From NCBI GenBank assembly GCA_001604405.1, contig LVBL01000008.1, positions 1-64,000 on the forward strand: a stretch of DNA of 64,000 nt. The letters run 5' to 3'. The notes beneath the pieces are model-generated. The model was not told where the DNA came from, ran no database searches, and saw nothing but the letters and a program-made list of their open reading frames with translations. Origin of the DNA: Spirochaetales bacterium Spiro_10. Lineage in GTDB: Bacteria > Spirochaetota > Spirochaetia > Treponematales > Treponemataceae. How positions within the stretch are numbered: position 1 is the first letter of the stretch; the number at the start of each line of letters is the position of its first letter. The position numbers and the translations under genes were made by a program. Shown here piece after piece: positions 33,723-43,138 of this stretch.

Positions 33723-34790
33723 TTACTGTGCGGGAGCCGCAGAAGCACCTGCGTTAAAGCCTTCTTCCGGGGTAAAGCCCTTCTCGGTAGCCATCTTCTC
33801 GGCTTCGAGGAAGCGAAGAACCTGTACGTTACCGAAGCGGCTCACCTCGAGCTGCTTGCGTTCCATTTCCTTCTTGGTATTGATACCCCAAAGGTCTTCG
33901 TCGGCAAAGTCGCGGATGGTGTTCAGGACGGCCTTGTCGTAGATGATCTTGACGTCCTTGAAGTACGCGACGAAATCTCCGCCGTCATGAGCCGCATCGC
34001 GGGTCACGAGGAAGCCAATAAACTTCTGATAGGGGAAGGCGGTCGGATACGCGGGATACAGGCGAACTTCGCGGGTACGGATCTCGGAAACGTACTCGGG
34101 ATTCTGCCATACGAGCTCCCTCCAGCCGTCAAAGCGGAGATAACCCATGAAATAGCGCTGTTCCTCGTTGGCCTCGTTCTTCATGACGACAAAGAGTCCG
34201 TGGGGGAAGTTCATGCCATAGGTGTTAACGGCGATCGACTTCACGACACCGACGTTCTTTACGACGCCGTAGCCTTCTTCGAAGCGGGTCACGCCCTTGG
34301 ACTTGTCTTCCTCGGTCGGTTCCTGAACGACACCGTCATCATTGACCTGGGCATAGGGCTCGTAGCTCGGGATTTCAAAGGGGGGCTTTACAAGTGCGTT
34401 CGCGTTCGCGTTCCAGTTCGGGAAATTGACCCGGATACCAAGGATGCTCTCACCCTTGAACTTGGAGGCGTTCTGACTGACCGGAGCGGCCTTGGCGTGG
34501 GAAACGGAAACGCTCGTTACGTTCCTGGCGGAAGAGTTGAGCACCACTTCCCAGTTGGCCAGGGCGAGAGAGGTCTTCATAAGGCCTTTCTGATCGTCGG
34601 TAAAGGAAGCACCGGCAACATTGGAATAATCCATGATGGTTCGGCGATTCTGCGGGATCTTCCGACCCTCGGCGCCAGTCTGAATATCGGCGTTCAACAG
34701 GTTGAAATCAATCAGTACCTTTCCTTCGGCCATCGCAAAGGCACCTACCAAAAGCAGGGCGATCGCAACAATTATGAATTTCCTTTTCAT
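33723..34790 (-). CDS. flaA: Flagellar filament outer layer (sheath) protein FlaA
   Basis: 355 residues with a signal peptide (RKFIIVAIALLLVGAFAMA-E). FlaA forms the sheath around the FlaB core of the periplasmic flagellum. Recognisable parts are VLIDFNLLNADI, LGIRVNFPNWNANANA and TYGMNFPHGLF (contains the FlaA core), and WRELVWQNPEY. The C-terminus is charged and ends in Ala-rich residues. AAAGGAG lies just before the ATG. A separate promoter overlaps the end of the GerMN gene and a terminator follows, so flaA can be expressed alone at high level. It lies at the end of a glycan-type operon. Confidence 0.95.
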   Translation of the reverse strand: MKRKFIIVAIALLLVGAFAMAEGKVLIDFNLLNADIQTGAEGRKIPQNRRTIMDYSNVAGASFTDDQKGLMKTSLALANWEVVLNSSARNVTSVSVSHAKAAPVSQNASKFKGESILGIRVNFPNWNANANALVKPPFEIPSYEPYAQVNDDGVVQEPTEEDKSKGVTRFEEGYGVVKNVGVVKSIAVNTYGMNFPHGLFVVMKNEANEEQRYFMGYLRFDGWRELVWQNPEYVSEIRTREVRLYPAYPTAFPYQKFIGFLVTRDAAHDGGDFVAYFKDVKIIYDKAVLNTIRDFADEDLWGINTKKEMERKQLEVSRFGNVQVLRFLEAEKMATEKGFTPEEGFNAGASAAPAQ

Positions 34791-34838
34791 TCGAAGCTCC
34801 TTTAAAAAAAGCACGTAGTATTGCCCGGTCAAGATATA

Positions 34839-34866
34839 AGTATACGTAAGTAATCCCTTTTGTCAA
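34839..34866 (-). promoter_or_regulatory. flaA promoter, overlapping the GerMN stop codon
   Basis: Minus-strand TTGACA (34861-34866) and TATACT (34839-34844), 16 bases apart. The -35 box includes the GerMN stop region. This is a housekeeping-type promoter; no sigma-28 consensus was seen. Confidence 0.7.
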
Positions 34867-35414
34867 CGCTTTTTATCTGATGACTCCGCGTTGGCTTCGG
34901 TACTACCGTTATATACCTCTTTTCCGCCGATATACAGGTTCATTTTAGCAACATTTCCGAAATTTGTAAAAACATTTTTTTTAAAAACTTCATAGGCCAC
35001 CCGGGGCGGCACCCCGATCTCCAAATAGTCTTCCGCCTCGGAGGAAAGATCTACAAAGGCCTCGTTTCCCCGTATGAAAGCCCGAACCGGTCGAACAGCC
35101 GTCGGATACAGGGGCAGGAGGTCCGGAGAGATGGGACCGAGCGTCAATTCGTCTAAAAATTGGGAAAAGCGTTCAGACGCATACCTTTTCTCAGGAAGAT
35201 AGCGAATCTCGGTTTGAATGTCGCCGTTTTGCACGTGTGGGAAGAAAAAAACGGTTCGATTCAGCGAAGGACGCGTTAATATGGAAAAAAACGGAAAAAT
35301 CAACACAAAAACAACCACCAAAAAAGCCACACCCTGGATGACGGGATGAGTTTCCTGTATGCGTTGTCCGGTTGTCCTGACATATGTTCGTACGTGTTCG
35401 TAGAGTTCTTTCAT
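34863..35414 (-). CDS. GerMN-domain membrane protein
   Basis: 183 residues. One N-terminal membrane helix (VIQGVAFLVVVFVLIFPFF) is followed by a GerMN-like domain (about 65-170) with RFSQFLDELTLGP, ISPDLLPLYP and NEAFVDLSSEAEDYLEIG. GerMN domains are extracytoplasmic and often act with wall hydrolases. Its ATG overlaps the amidase stop (ATGA). The Ser/Asn-rich tail (STEANAESSDKKR) is probably disordered. Likely a partner of the amidase. Confidence 0.8.
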   Translation of the reverse strand: MKELYEHVRTYVRTTGQRIQETHPVIQGVAFLVVVFVLIFPFFSILTRPSLNRTVFFFPHVQNGDIQTEIRYLPEKRYASERFSQFLDELTLGPISPDLLPLYPTAVRPVRAFIRGNEAFVDLSSEAEDYLEIGVPPRVAYEVFKKNVFTNFGNVAKMNLYIGGKEVYNGSTEANAESSDKKR

Positions 35415-36484
35415 CTCTGTTCCGTGAATCCTCTGGAGCCTTCAAAATGGGCGATAAAGTTCGCCAAACCATTATATATACCGGTCGAACACTTCTTCAA
35501 GTACTCGTCACTGGCCAATAACCGGGCTTCGGCAGGATTACTGACGAATCCCAGCTCGACCAGCACGCTGGGCATCTTGGCGTTCCTGACGACAAACCAG
35601 GCCTCCTCCTTCATCCCCCGGTTGGGACTCAAGGAACCGATCTGCGTGTTGAGGCCTTCCATGACGCTCTTTGCGATGAGGATGCTTTCCGTGGTAAATT
35701 CCTCTTCCATCATTGAATTCAGGATCGGGAGGATATCGCTCGAGGAGGAATCGGTCTTGTCTATGACCGTACGCCGGTAGTCAGGTGTCAGATACCAAAC
35801 CTCGAAACCCGAAGAGGACGTATTGAATGCCGCGTTCGCGTGTATCGAGAGGTACAGGATCGCCTCATGAGGCTTGAGCTTGACGGAATTCGCCATCTCC
35901 ACCCTGTCTTCGAGGCTCGGAAAGGTATCCCCTGTCCTGGTCAAGAGAATCTGTTTGTCGGGCCAGGTGCTCTTGAGCCGTTTGTGCAGGTCGAGGGCCA
36001 CCTTCAGGACAACGTCCTTCTCGCGAACGGTTACGGTTTTCCCGTTTATCTTGGTCGTTCCAATGGCGCCGGGATCCTTCCCGCCGTGTCCCGGATCGAT
36101 CAATATGGCGCCGACCCGATAGGAGACAGGCGCCGGCTGGGTGTCAAAAAACGAGGAGATACGGTCGAGGAAGGCGGATGTTACCACGAGACCCTTCGGC
36201 CCCCGTTGCGGCGCGTCCAAGAGGGCAAACTCGTCGTAATCGAAGATAACCAGTTCGTCGTTGATCCGGAAGTTCGCGAGATGGCCGTTTTTTTTGATCA
36301 TGACGACACCGCTGAGAGGATCCCAAAAGGCGTTTGCCTGGAGCCTTGCCGAAAGTTCGGAAAGAGTCAGCTCGATGCCCGGGCTTTCCGCGCCGAGCCT
36401 TCCGGGGACGGCAAGAATCAGGATCAGCGCGACGGCGGCGATCGAATGCAGTTGTCGTCGTATGCTACGGGCGGTTGCAGTCAT
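35411..36484 (-). CDS. N-acetylmuramoyl-L-alanine amidase (Amidase_3 type)
   Basis: 357 residues with a signal peptide (LHSIAAVALILILAVPGRLGA). The enzyme cleaves the stem peptide from MurNAc in peptidoglycan. Zinc ligands are in IDPGHGGKDPGAIG near residue 130, Glu in VREKDVVL, His in YLSIHANA near 215, and a second catalytic Glu in LVELGFVSNPAEA. The N-terminal 100 residues are a separate AMIN-like or unknown domain. The start overlaps the ATP-grasp gene end by 20 bases, the end overlaps GerMN by four. Confidence 0.92.
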   Translation of the reverse strand: MTATARSIRRQLHSIAAVALILILAVPGRLGAESPGIELTLSELSARLQANAFWDPLSGVVMIKKNGHLANFRINDELVIFDYDEFALLDAPQRGPKGLVVTSAFLDRISSFFDTQPAPVSYRVGAILIDPGHGGKDPGAIGTTKINGKTVTVREKDVVLKVALDLHKRLKSTWPDKQILLTRTGDTFPSLEDRVEMANSVKLKPHEAILYLSIHANAAFNTSSSGFEVWYLTPDYRRTVIDKTDSSSSDILPILNSMMEEEFTTESILIAKSVMEGLNTQIGSLSPNRGMKEEAWFVVRNAKMPSVLVELGFVSNPAEARLLASDEYLKKCSTGIYNGLANFIAHFEGSRGFTEQR

Positions 36485-38021
36485 AAGTGTATACTATCCC
36501 CTGAATTCCGCCTCGTAGCAAGGCCTTCCAGAACTGGACGGAACGCGCGCCGCCCGCGCCCAAGGCATCGTGCAAACCGGGCTCGCGCGAAAGGACCTCC
36601 TCCAGCGCCATCCGGAGGGTACGTCCCTGCCAGTCTACCAAGACGTCGAGTTCCCCCGCAAGCGGCAACGGTACCTCGAGTTCCCGGCCGGCGACGTTTG
36701 CCGCCTTCCAGGCGTACCGTCCTTCCAGGCGGGACGAGTCAAACGCGAAGGCGGACGGGGGGAAGGAGTCGCCGGAATATGTGTTCATGAAGGAATCGGT
36801 TTCCGGGTCGCGGGGCGCGAGCCTGAGAAACACGGATTGGCAAGCCGATTCGGCGATCCTGGACGCGGTTTCGTAATCATCCGCCACGGCGAGGACGTTT
36901 CCGCATTTTTCCACGTTATTGCGGGGAAAGGTCACGCGGTCACCAGCAAGGGCCCTCGGAAAGACGTCCCGCACGCCCGGCAAATCGCGGGCTTCCTCGA
37001 GCCCCGCAAGCTCCGACACGACGCCGGGGATGGAAATCCAGGCGCGTTCGGCGCAGAAAGCGCGGACGCCGCCATCGAGCGCGACGGGACGGTCGCCGAC
37101 GGCAAGATCGAGGGCGGCGGCGGTAAGGTCGATACCCGACGAGTAGGGAAAGGTCCATCCCGACATGTAGCCGCCGGACATCCTGCCCGCGATCTCGCCA
37201 ACCATCGGACCCCGTCCGGTCAGCTTGAGATCGCCCTTCGCGACTCCGTGCGAGAGACCCAAGGCACGCGTGGCCTCCCTGAATACCCGCTCAAGGGCCG
37301 ACAGTTCGCCCGGGGGAAACCGTGACGGGATCGTATGCCCCATCTCTATGAAGTACGGGGGAAAACGGATATGACGGTCAGCCATCCCGGTCATGACAAA
37401 CCGTCCGTCGAATACGAGCGCCTCGAAGGAAAACTCGGGGCCGTCCATGTATTCCTCGACGATGACCCGCCCGGTACGGGAGTAGCGGACGGCGTCGGAG
37501 AGGGCGGCGTCGAGCGAACTTACGTCGTCGACACGACGGCATCCCCGCGCGCCCATGTTGTCGCACGGCTTTACGACGACGGGAAAAGAAATGCCCCGCG
37601 CGGAGATAATCCCCCGCGCGATCGGTATGTCACCGGCATTGAGCCCCGCGAACGCGGGCGACGGGATGCCCGCCTCGGCAAAGCGCTCCCGCATGCGAAT
37701 CTTGTCCGACGCGTTGGTGGCGGCCTCAAGGCTGTGGCCCGGCAAACCGCAAGCCTCGGCGATCGCGGCCACGGACGCGGAGAAGTCGGTAGCCGCGGTC
37801 ATCACGCCGTCGAGACCTCCCGACTCCTTGAGTCTCCGCGCGAACCGGACGAGCGCACGCACGTCCTTTAGGTCGATCGGCTCGAAATCGTCGGCCATGT
37901 CCCGGCACGGAGCCGACGGGTTCCCGTCAACCGCGACGACGCGCCAGCCCTTTGCCTTGGCGGTCCGTATCGCGACGCCCTGCATGAAACCCGCTCCGAG
38001 TATCAGTATCCGCTTTGTCAT
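36465..38021 (-). CDS. ATP-grasp ligase
   Basis: 518 residues. The N-terminal Rossmann-like part (KRILILGAGFMQGVAIRTAK) and the ATP-grasp core (FPVVVKPCDNMGARGC, VIVEEYMDGPEFSFEA, VGEIAGRMSGGYMSGWTFPY) match carbamoyl-phosphate-synthetase-like ligases, which join a carboxylate to an amine through an acyl phosphate. Two ATGs are possible (38027 and 38021); the second has GGAGG nine bases upstream and is chosen. The last 150 residues are not recognised. Placed between the sugar fusion protein and the amidase, it could attach an amino acid or amine to a glycan, but the substrate is unknown. Confidence 0.88.
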   Translation of the reverse strand: MTKRILILGAGFMQGVAIRTAKAKGWRVVAVDGNPSAPCRDMADDFEPIDLKDVRALVRFARRLKESGGLDGVMTAATDFSASVAAIAEACGLPGHSLEAATNASDKIRMRERFAEAGIPSPAFAGLNAGDIPIARGIISARGISFPVVVKPCDNMGARGCRRVDDVSSLDAALSDAVRYSRTGRVIVEEYMDGPEFSFEALVFDGRFVMTGMADRHIRFPPYFIEMGHTIPSRFPPGELSALERVFREATRALGLSHGVAKGDLKLTGRGPMVGEIAGRMSGGYMSGWTFPYSSGIDLTAAALDLAVGDRPVALDGGVRAFCAERAWISIPGVVSELAGLEEARDLPGVRDVFPRALAGDRVTFPRNNVEKCGNVLAVADDYETASRIAESACQSVFLRLAPRDPETDSFMNTYSGDSFPPSAFAFDSSRLEGRYAWKAANVAGRELEVPLPLAGELDVLVDWQGRTLRMALEEVLSREPGLHDALGAGGARSVQFWKALLRGGIQGIVYTYDCNRP

Positions 38022-38023
38022 CG

Positions 38024-40537
38024 TCATTCGCCTCCGCCAATCGCGCCTTGTTCGCCCGCGCCCTTTCCGCGCCCCCCGGCCGACGCCCTGAGGGCGTATA
38101 CCTCGAATGTATCCCCGAGGGCAAGGACGCGACTCGCAAGCTCAAGGACCTTCCATGACAGAGAGCCTGGGCGGACACGCGAACAAAAAGGAAACCGTTC
38201 CGGGTGATGCCCGGTCGATACGATCCGGCGAACGACAAACCCGTGCAAGGCCAATTGCTTCCTGACGGTCCGAGGGTCCCATATCGTGTAATGGTCAAGA
38301 GGTCCGTTCTTGTGGAACGACCGCCGGTTCCGTCTCGCCGAGATTCCCCCTTCGGACGGAGTGGAGAACGCGAACACGCCGCCGGTATTCAGCAGCGATG
38401 AGATCTTCCTGAATACCGCGTCAAGCCGCTCAAAGTGCTCCAGGACGAACCAGAGTGTAACGGCGTCGAAGCGGCCGGGAGGCGGGACCTCGGCCGCGTC
38501 AAGCGAGGGGAAGCCCGCACGCACGGCGGGAATGCCGAGCACGTCCCTGACGTGCTCGACCGCCTCGGCGCATATGTCGGTTCCGCACGCGCTCCAGCCG
38601 GATTCCCTGGCCGCCTCGAGGAACGGACCGTACGCGCATCCGACGTCGAACACCGAGGGGGAACGAGCCGCGTTCAGGCCCTTGCCCGCCCGCCAGACCC
38701 GCTCGATTTGGCGCATCCGCTCGAGGCCCCTGGCCTTTATCGCCGGGAAATCCTCGAGGTACGTCTTGCCGTACTGCGCGCGGTACTCATCGAAAAAATA
38801 CGACTCGACGTACGAGGCGCCCCGGGGCAGATGGAAGCGTAGGTAGGACATCCCGCAGGAAGCGCACGAAACGACAGTCCTGTCGGCCGCGCGCGCGAGC
38901 GTACGGCGGCGTTCCGTCGAACCGCACAGGGGACACGCGACGCGCATGCCCGACGCGAGCCGGGAGAGCTCCGCGTGAAGGTCCCTGCGACCGGTCCCGG
39001 GCGTTATGCCCGCCGGGGAACGATCGGGCCGAATCGCGCCTGAAAGGGCGCCGGACAGAAAGCGCGCGCCGTGTTTCCCGGGAGGTACTGCCGCGAAGCC
39101 CGCCTTACGCGCAAGGCCATAATGATAGCGGGTCGGCGAGAACAGCAGCACGCGGCACCCTGCCGCGAGGGACTCGAAGGCCGTGAAACCGTAATGGGTC
39201 ACGACGAGGTCATATTCGGCCAGACGCTCCCGGAGATTTCGCACCGGACCTATGACGCGAAGGGTTCCCTCCCGGCGTTCGGCCGCGCACGACGGATCGA
39301 TGACGGTCACGCTCGGCACCAGCGAGGACAGTTCCCTGGCGACCGGATACGCAAGGGACGCGCCGTCGTCTCCGCCCGCCACGACGAGGGCCGAGGCCAG
39401 CGTCACGGAGGCGTTCGTTCTCCTGTTGTCCGGAAGGGGCAAGAAGGCGGGGTCGGTCTCGTTTGCGGGTGACGCGCCGTCGCCGGAACCCGGAAGGACG
39501 TCGAGCACGAAGTCCGCGAGGTCCCTTCCCGCTCCGCCGTCGTCTATAGTCACGACCGGACCTATCTCGGCGAGCCGCCTCATGAGGGAGACGCTTGAGC
39601 GAAACGGGTCCGCAATGACGAGCGCGGCACGTTCGGGAAGCGCCGAATCCGCGGGGAGCGCCGCGCCGCAAACGGAGGAGTCGCTAGCTGCGACAACGAG
39701 GGTTTCGCGTTTCGCGTCCCAACCGGCCTCGAGGACACGGTACTCCCGCGACAGCGCGGCCGCGATGTCGCGGACGCGGCTTCGGTGTCCCGTCCCGGGG
39801 CCGTTCGCCGCTACGGCGAGTATCGGTTCCTCGGCGTATTTCCAGGCGCGAATGACCTCCTCGCCGGAATACGGGAAGGCGGCTCCGAGGGAACGCAGAC
39901 AACGGGCGATGAAGCAGGCCCGCTCGAAATCCTCCTGCGTGTCGATCGTGACCCGCGCGCGCTCGAGACGCCATTGCGGCGGGGCCGCCTCGAAAACGCA
40001 GGAGAACCGCTCGCGGTGGGCGTACAGGGCCGGCCCGACATGCTCGTGATCGTAGGGAGAGTCGGTAAGCCGGCATGCCTCGACGAGCCGGCCCGCGTCG
40101 AACACCTCGACACCCGCGCCGTGCGGCAAACCGGTGAGCGTGAAGTAGTCGCACGGGGTTTCCGAATCGCGGAGGGAGGCGAACCTGCGAAGGCTCTCGG
40201 TGGTGGCGTCCGCGAAAACGAAGGGATTGTCGCCGGTCGCCCTGACTACCGTTGCCGCGCCCGTTTTCTCTATGGCAAGGCAAAAACGCGCGAGAACGTC
40301 TTCCTTCGGGCCCTTCACGCACTCGAATCCCGATCCGCGCGCGAACGGCTCCAGCCTGTCAAAGGAGGCCTCGTCGCACGCGAGCACCCAGCGATCGGCG
40401 GGAACCGCCCGCAGGGACTCCATCGCCCAGACGATGACGGGTTTCCCCTCAAGTTCCAGAAGGGCCTTGCCGGGGAGGCGCGTCGAATCGAGCCGGGCTT
40501 GCAGGATTACGGCGGTAACTCGGTTGTGTTGCGTCAT
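38024..40537 (-). CDS. Fusion: SpsF-like cytidylyltransferase, PseG-like transferase, zinc ribbon, methyltransferase
   Basis: 837 residues. Part 1 (about 1-235): VILQARLDSTRLPGK is the SpsF/NeuA-type CMP-sugar cytidylyltransferase start, with RATGDNPF further on. Part 2 (about 245-520): ANGPGTGHRSRVRDIA carries the GxGHxxR of PseG/GT28-like enzymes and HYGFTAFESLAAGCRVLLF the matching C-terminal nucleotide-sugar motif. Part 3 (about 536-560): zinc ribbon CPLCG with CASCG. Part 4 (about 620-830): class I methyltransferase, FDVGCAYGPFLEAA and LWFVLEHFERLD. The order suggests making and methylating an activated, sialic-like or amino sugar. Overlaps both neighbours by four bases. Confidence 0.85.
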   Translation of the reverse strand: MTQHNRVTAVILQARLDSTRLPGKALLELEGKPVIVWAMESLRAVPADRWVLACDEASFDRLEPFARGSGFECVKGPKEDVLARFCLAIEKTGAATVVRATGDNPFVFADATTESLRRFASLRDSETPCDYFTLTGLPHGAGVEVFDAGRLVEACRLTDSPYDHEHVGPALYAHRERFSCVFEAAPPQWRLERARVTIDTQEDFERACFIARCLRSLGAAFPYSGEEVIRAWKYAEEPILAVAANGPGTGHRSRVRDIAAALSREYRVLEAGWDAKRETLVVAASDSSVCGAALPADSALPERAALVIADPFRSSVSLMRRLAEIGPVVTIDDGGAGRDLADFVLDVLPGSGDGASPANETDPAFLPLPDNRRTNASVTLASALVVAGGDDGASLAYPVARELSSLVPSVTVIDPSCAAERREGTLRVIGPVRNLRERLAEYDLVVTHYGFTAFESLAAGCRVLLFSPTRYHYGLARKAGFAAVPPGKHGARFLSGALSGAIRPDRSPAGITPGTGRRDLHAELSRLASGMRVACPLCGSTERRRTLARAADRTVVSCASCGMSYLRFHLPRGASYVESYFFDEYRAQYGKTYLEDFPAIKARGLERMRQIERVWRAGKGLNAARSPSVFDVGCAYGPFLEAARESGWSACGTDICAEAVEHVRDVLGIPAVRAGFPSLDAAEVPPPGRFDAVTLWFVLEHFERLDAVFRKISSLLNTGGVFAFSTPSEGGISARRNRRSFHKNGPLDHYTIWDPRTVRKQLALHGFVVRRIVSTGHHPERFPFCSRVRPGSLSWKVLELASRVLALGDTFEVYALRASAGGRGKGAGEQGAIGGGE

Positions 40538-41499
40538 TGCACGCACGGTTCCCATTCGCGCACGAGGGACACCGCGTCGCGGTTGAAACGGTAGCGGTTC
40601 ACCCGAACCCACTTCCTTGCCGCCGAAAAACGCGACCAGGCCTCGAAGGGATTCGTGCCCGACTTAGCCGCATACGGGAAGAACCGCGCGATCGGCAGGA
40701 CGGCCTCGTCCTTGCGGTATACCGCGAGGAGATTCTTCAGAAAAAACGCCATATAGGAGGCGTCGACCGTCACGTCCTCGCGCGGAACCTCGCTTTCGTA
40801 CGCGAGCCGGAACGAGGTCATGAGTATCACGCGTTCGCCCCACAGGTGCGCGCGAAAGCCGAAGTCGAGGTTTTGCCAGTACGGGTTTCGTATCCTGTGG
40901 TCAAAGCCGCCGAGCCGCACGAATTTCTCGCGGTTGTAGATTCCCATGAAATCGAAGGGATACACGGTCGGGGATCCGTCGCGATAGCACGGCATCGGCT
41001 CGACCTGGAACGAGGACTTGCTGAGCGCGGGAACCATCTGCACCGGCAGGGTCTCGAGCCGTTCGCTCGAGAGTACCGGCGCGACGCAAAGCGTGCCCTC
41101 GTCGCGCACGCGGGACACGAGGCGCTGGGGTACGCTTGAGGGAGTAACCTTCACGTCGTTCCACACGACGAGCACGAGCGGCGAAGAGGCCTCGGCCATT
41201 GCGGTGTTGATCATCTCGCCGACGGTAACCTTCTCGAGCGGGACGAGAAACTTCACCGAAGGAAACCGCACGGAGAGGTTTTCGATGTCGTAGGGCTCGT
41301 TCGAAAGCTCGACGGAGATGACGGAGGTGCATCCCGCCGCCTCGAGATTGGCGAACACGGCGGAACGATAGTAGCGCCCTCCCCTGTTGAGAAGGATGAC
41401 GCTGAACGGAGACGAATCCTCGTCGGTCTTGCGAACGGTTCCGCCGACGATCGTGTGCGGCACTTTTTTTTCGTTAAAAATTACAGGTATAGTACTCAT
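40534..41499 (-). CDS. GT2-like glycosyltransferase
   Basis: 321 residues. The GT-A pattern is faint but present: FSVILLNRGG at the start, SSPLVLVVWNDVKVTPSS in place of the usual DDD site (residues about 105-122), and GIYNREKFVRLGGFDHRI with WQNLDFGFRAHLWG, matching the acceptor-side motif of GT2 enzymes. The catalytic DxD is not obvious (NDV), so it may be altered. The gene overlaps the fusion gene by four bases and the radical SAM gene by 26 bases. It probably transfers the sugar made by its neighbours. Confidence 0.65.
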   Translation of the reverse strand: MSTIPVIFNEKKVPHTIVGGTVRKTDEDSSPFSVILLNRGGRYYRSAVFANLEAAGCTSVISVELSNEPYDIENLSVRFPSVKFLVPLEKVTVGEMINTAMAEASSPLVLVVWNDVKVTPSSVPQRLVSRVRDEGTLCVAPVLSSERLETLPVQMVPALSKSSFQVEPMPCYRDGSPTVYPFDFMGIYNREKFVRLGGFDHRIRNPYWQNLDFGFRAHLWGERVILMTSFRLAYESEVPREDVTVDASYMAFFLKNLLAVYRKDEAVLPIARFFPYAAKSGTNPFEAWSRFSAARKWVRVNRYRFNRDAVSLVREWEPCVQ

Positions 41500-43105
41500 C
41501 GCAGGCCCCGCACATTCCCTCAAAGATGTTGTTCACGTGATGCTCGTAGACGGATCGCAAGCCGGCCCAGATGTCGTTCAGGTTGTCGTTCAGCGCGTTC
41601 CCGAACGGTCGGGACGCGTACAGGTCCTCCCTGCACAGGGGCACGGTTCCGTCGACGAGTATACTCATATCGCGGGTAATATGCCAGCAGGGATGGCGTT
41701 CAAGCGGGGACAGGTCGGCGACGCGCAAATCGGGGACGGTCCCGCAAAAGTGGTCGTGCTTCTGAACGATCACCCGGTCCAGTGTCCCCTTCCAGTGCCG
41801 GTAAAAGGACTCGAGCTCCGCCTCGTTCGCCGTCATCCGCAACGTCTGCGGCCAGACCGCGCCGGGGAAGAGCCGGGCCGCGCGGTCGACGAAACCGGTC
41901 GCCTCGGCGAACAGCGACGCATGGGATGCCGTGCCGTCAGCGGGCAGCTGACGAAACGCGCCGTATCGACCATCGGTCATCGCGTCCAGCGAGACTATCC
42001 AGTCTATCGCGTGTCTTCCGTCCATCCTTGGGCCGCATGATCTCGCGGACGCGGCGACCGACTCGAGCGTTTCGTCCTTCCAGCCTATGCCGGTTGTCTC
42101 GACGAGAAGCGAAAGGCCGGGATGGCGCAAGACAGCCTGGACGAGCGATGGAACGTCGGGATGGAATGAGGGCTCTCCCCACAGGGATAGTGAAACGACC
42201 GCAGTTTCCGAAAAGGCCGCGATCCTGTCGACGAGACGCGAGAAATCCTGTGCCGACATCGTATCCCTGCGCGCTACCGCGCGGACGCCGTCAGAGCGCC
42301 CGGAACCGCTCGCGCAATAGCCGGGATACGGGCAGAAGGAGCATTCGAAGGGACAGCGGCCCGCGACCTGAATCGCGTAGAAATTCGGCACCGTCCTGAG
42401 TGCGGTCGCGCGATCCCGCACGAAACCGGCGTAATTCTCCCCGGAAATCCCCTCAAGGGCCTCGCACAGGAGCTTTCCCTGCCGGGTGTCGCACGCGAGG
42501 GAAAGTCGCAGGTGTCTGAGGTCCGTCGGCGCTATGTCCGTCTCGATGTCGAAGGAATTGATGTCCTTTTTGATAACGTCGAACACGGCGTTCCTGGTCA
42601 CGCGCTCGGTCGCGCCCGCGGACAGACGGGCGAGAACCGGCATGATTCCGCGAGCGAGGAATTCGGGCGCGAGTCCCTGAGGGTAGCCGTCGGCGAAGGT
42701 GTATTCGGCTGCGTAGCGGGTATGCAACTCGGAAAGTCCCGTCGAAAACGCGACGTCCATGTGCGGCTGGTCGGCGAAGGCGAAGGCGACCCGGTCGTAG
42801 GGTTCCGATTCCGCGCTGAGCCGCGCGAAAAGGGCCTCGACGGTCCAAGAGGCCTCCTCGAGGACAACCGGGACTATCCCGCCCGAAGACGCCGCGGCGG
42901 CCCTTGCGAGTTCGCCGATCCTGGCGCCCGAAGGCGCGGGGAAACCGTCCAGATGGGTCCGCGACGACAGGACCAGGAGGTTCTTTACGCCGGGCATTCG
43001 GCACATGGCGGACACGGCGCGCTCGAAGGCGGACGCGGCGCCGCACAGGGGTTCAAGGGAATAATCGTTCAGCTCTCCCGCGAAGAGTACGGCAAGGGTT
43101 TTCAT
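41474..43105 (-). CDS. Spiro-SPASM-like radical SAM protein with N-terminal nucleotidyltransferase-like domain
   Basis: 543 residues. Residues 1-235 look like a GT-A/cytidylyltransferase-type domain (LAVLFAGELNDYSLEPL, FAFADQPHMD, FADGYPQGLAPEFL). The radical SAM domain begins with CPFECSFC at 251-258, and ends in an SPASM-like cysteine region (CREDLYA, then GMCGACDEYYTC). SPASM enzymes often modify peptides. The architecture matches a family restricted to spirochaetes that I recall as spiro-SPASM; this is memory, not a search. First gene of the minus operon running to the GerMN gene. The start at 43105 has no clear Shine-Dalgarno site. Confidence 0.8.
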   Translation of the reverse strand: MKTLAVLFAGELNDYSLEPLCGAASAFERAVSAMCRMPGVKNLLVLSSRTHLDGFPAPSGARIGELARAAAASSGGIVPVVLEEASWTVEALFARLSAESEPYDRVAFAFADQPHMDVAFSTGLSELHTRYAAEYTFADGYPQGLAPEFLARGIMPVLARLSAGATERVTRNAVFDVIKKDINSFDIETDIAPTDLRHLRLSLACDTRQGKLLCEALEGISGENYAGFVRDRATALRTVPNFYAIQVAGRCPFECSFCPYPGYCASGSGRSDGVRAVARRDTMSAQDFSRLVDRIAAFSETAVVSLSLWGEPSFHPDVPSLVQAVLRHPGLSLLVETTGIGWKDETLESVAASARSCGPRMDGRHAIDWIVSLDAMTDGRYGAFRQLPADGTASHASLFAEATGFVDRAARLFPGAVWPQTLRMTANEAELESFYRHWKGTLDRVIVQKHDHFCGTVPDLRVADLSPLERHPCWHITRDMSILVDGTVPLCREDLYASRPFGNALNDNLNDIWAGLRSVYEHHVNNIFEGMCGACDEYYTCNF

Positions 43106-43138
43106 TCTGACTCTAATATCGGCACCTCGACGGTCCGC

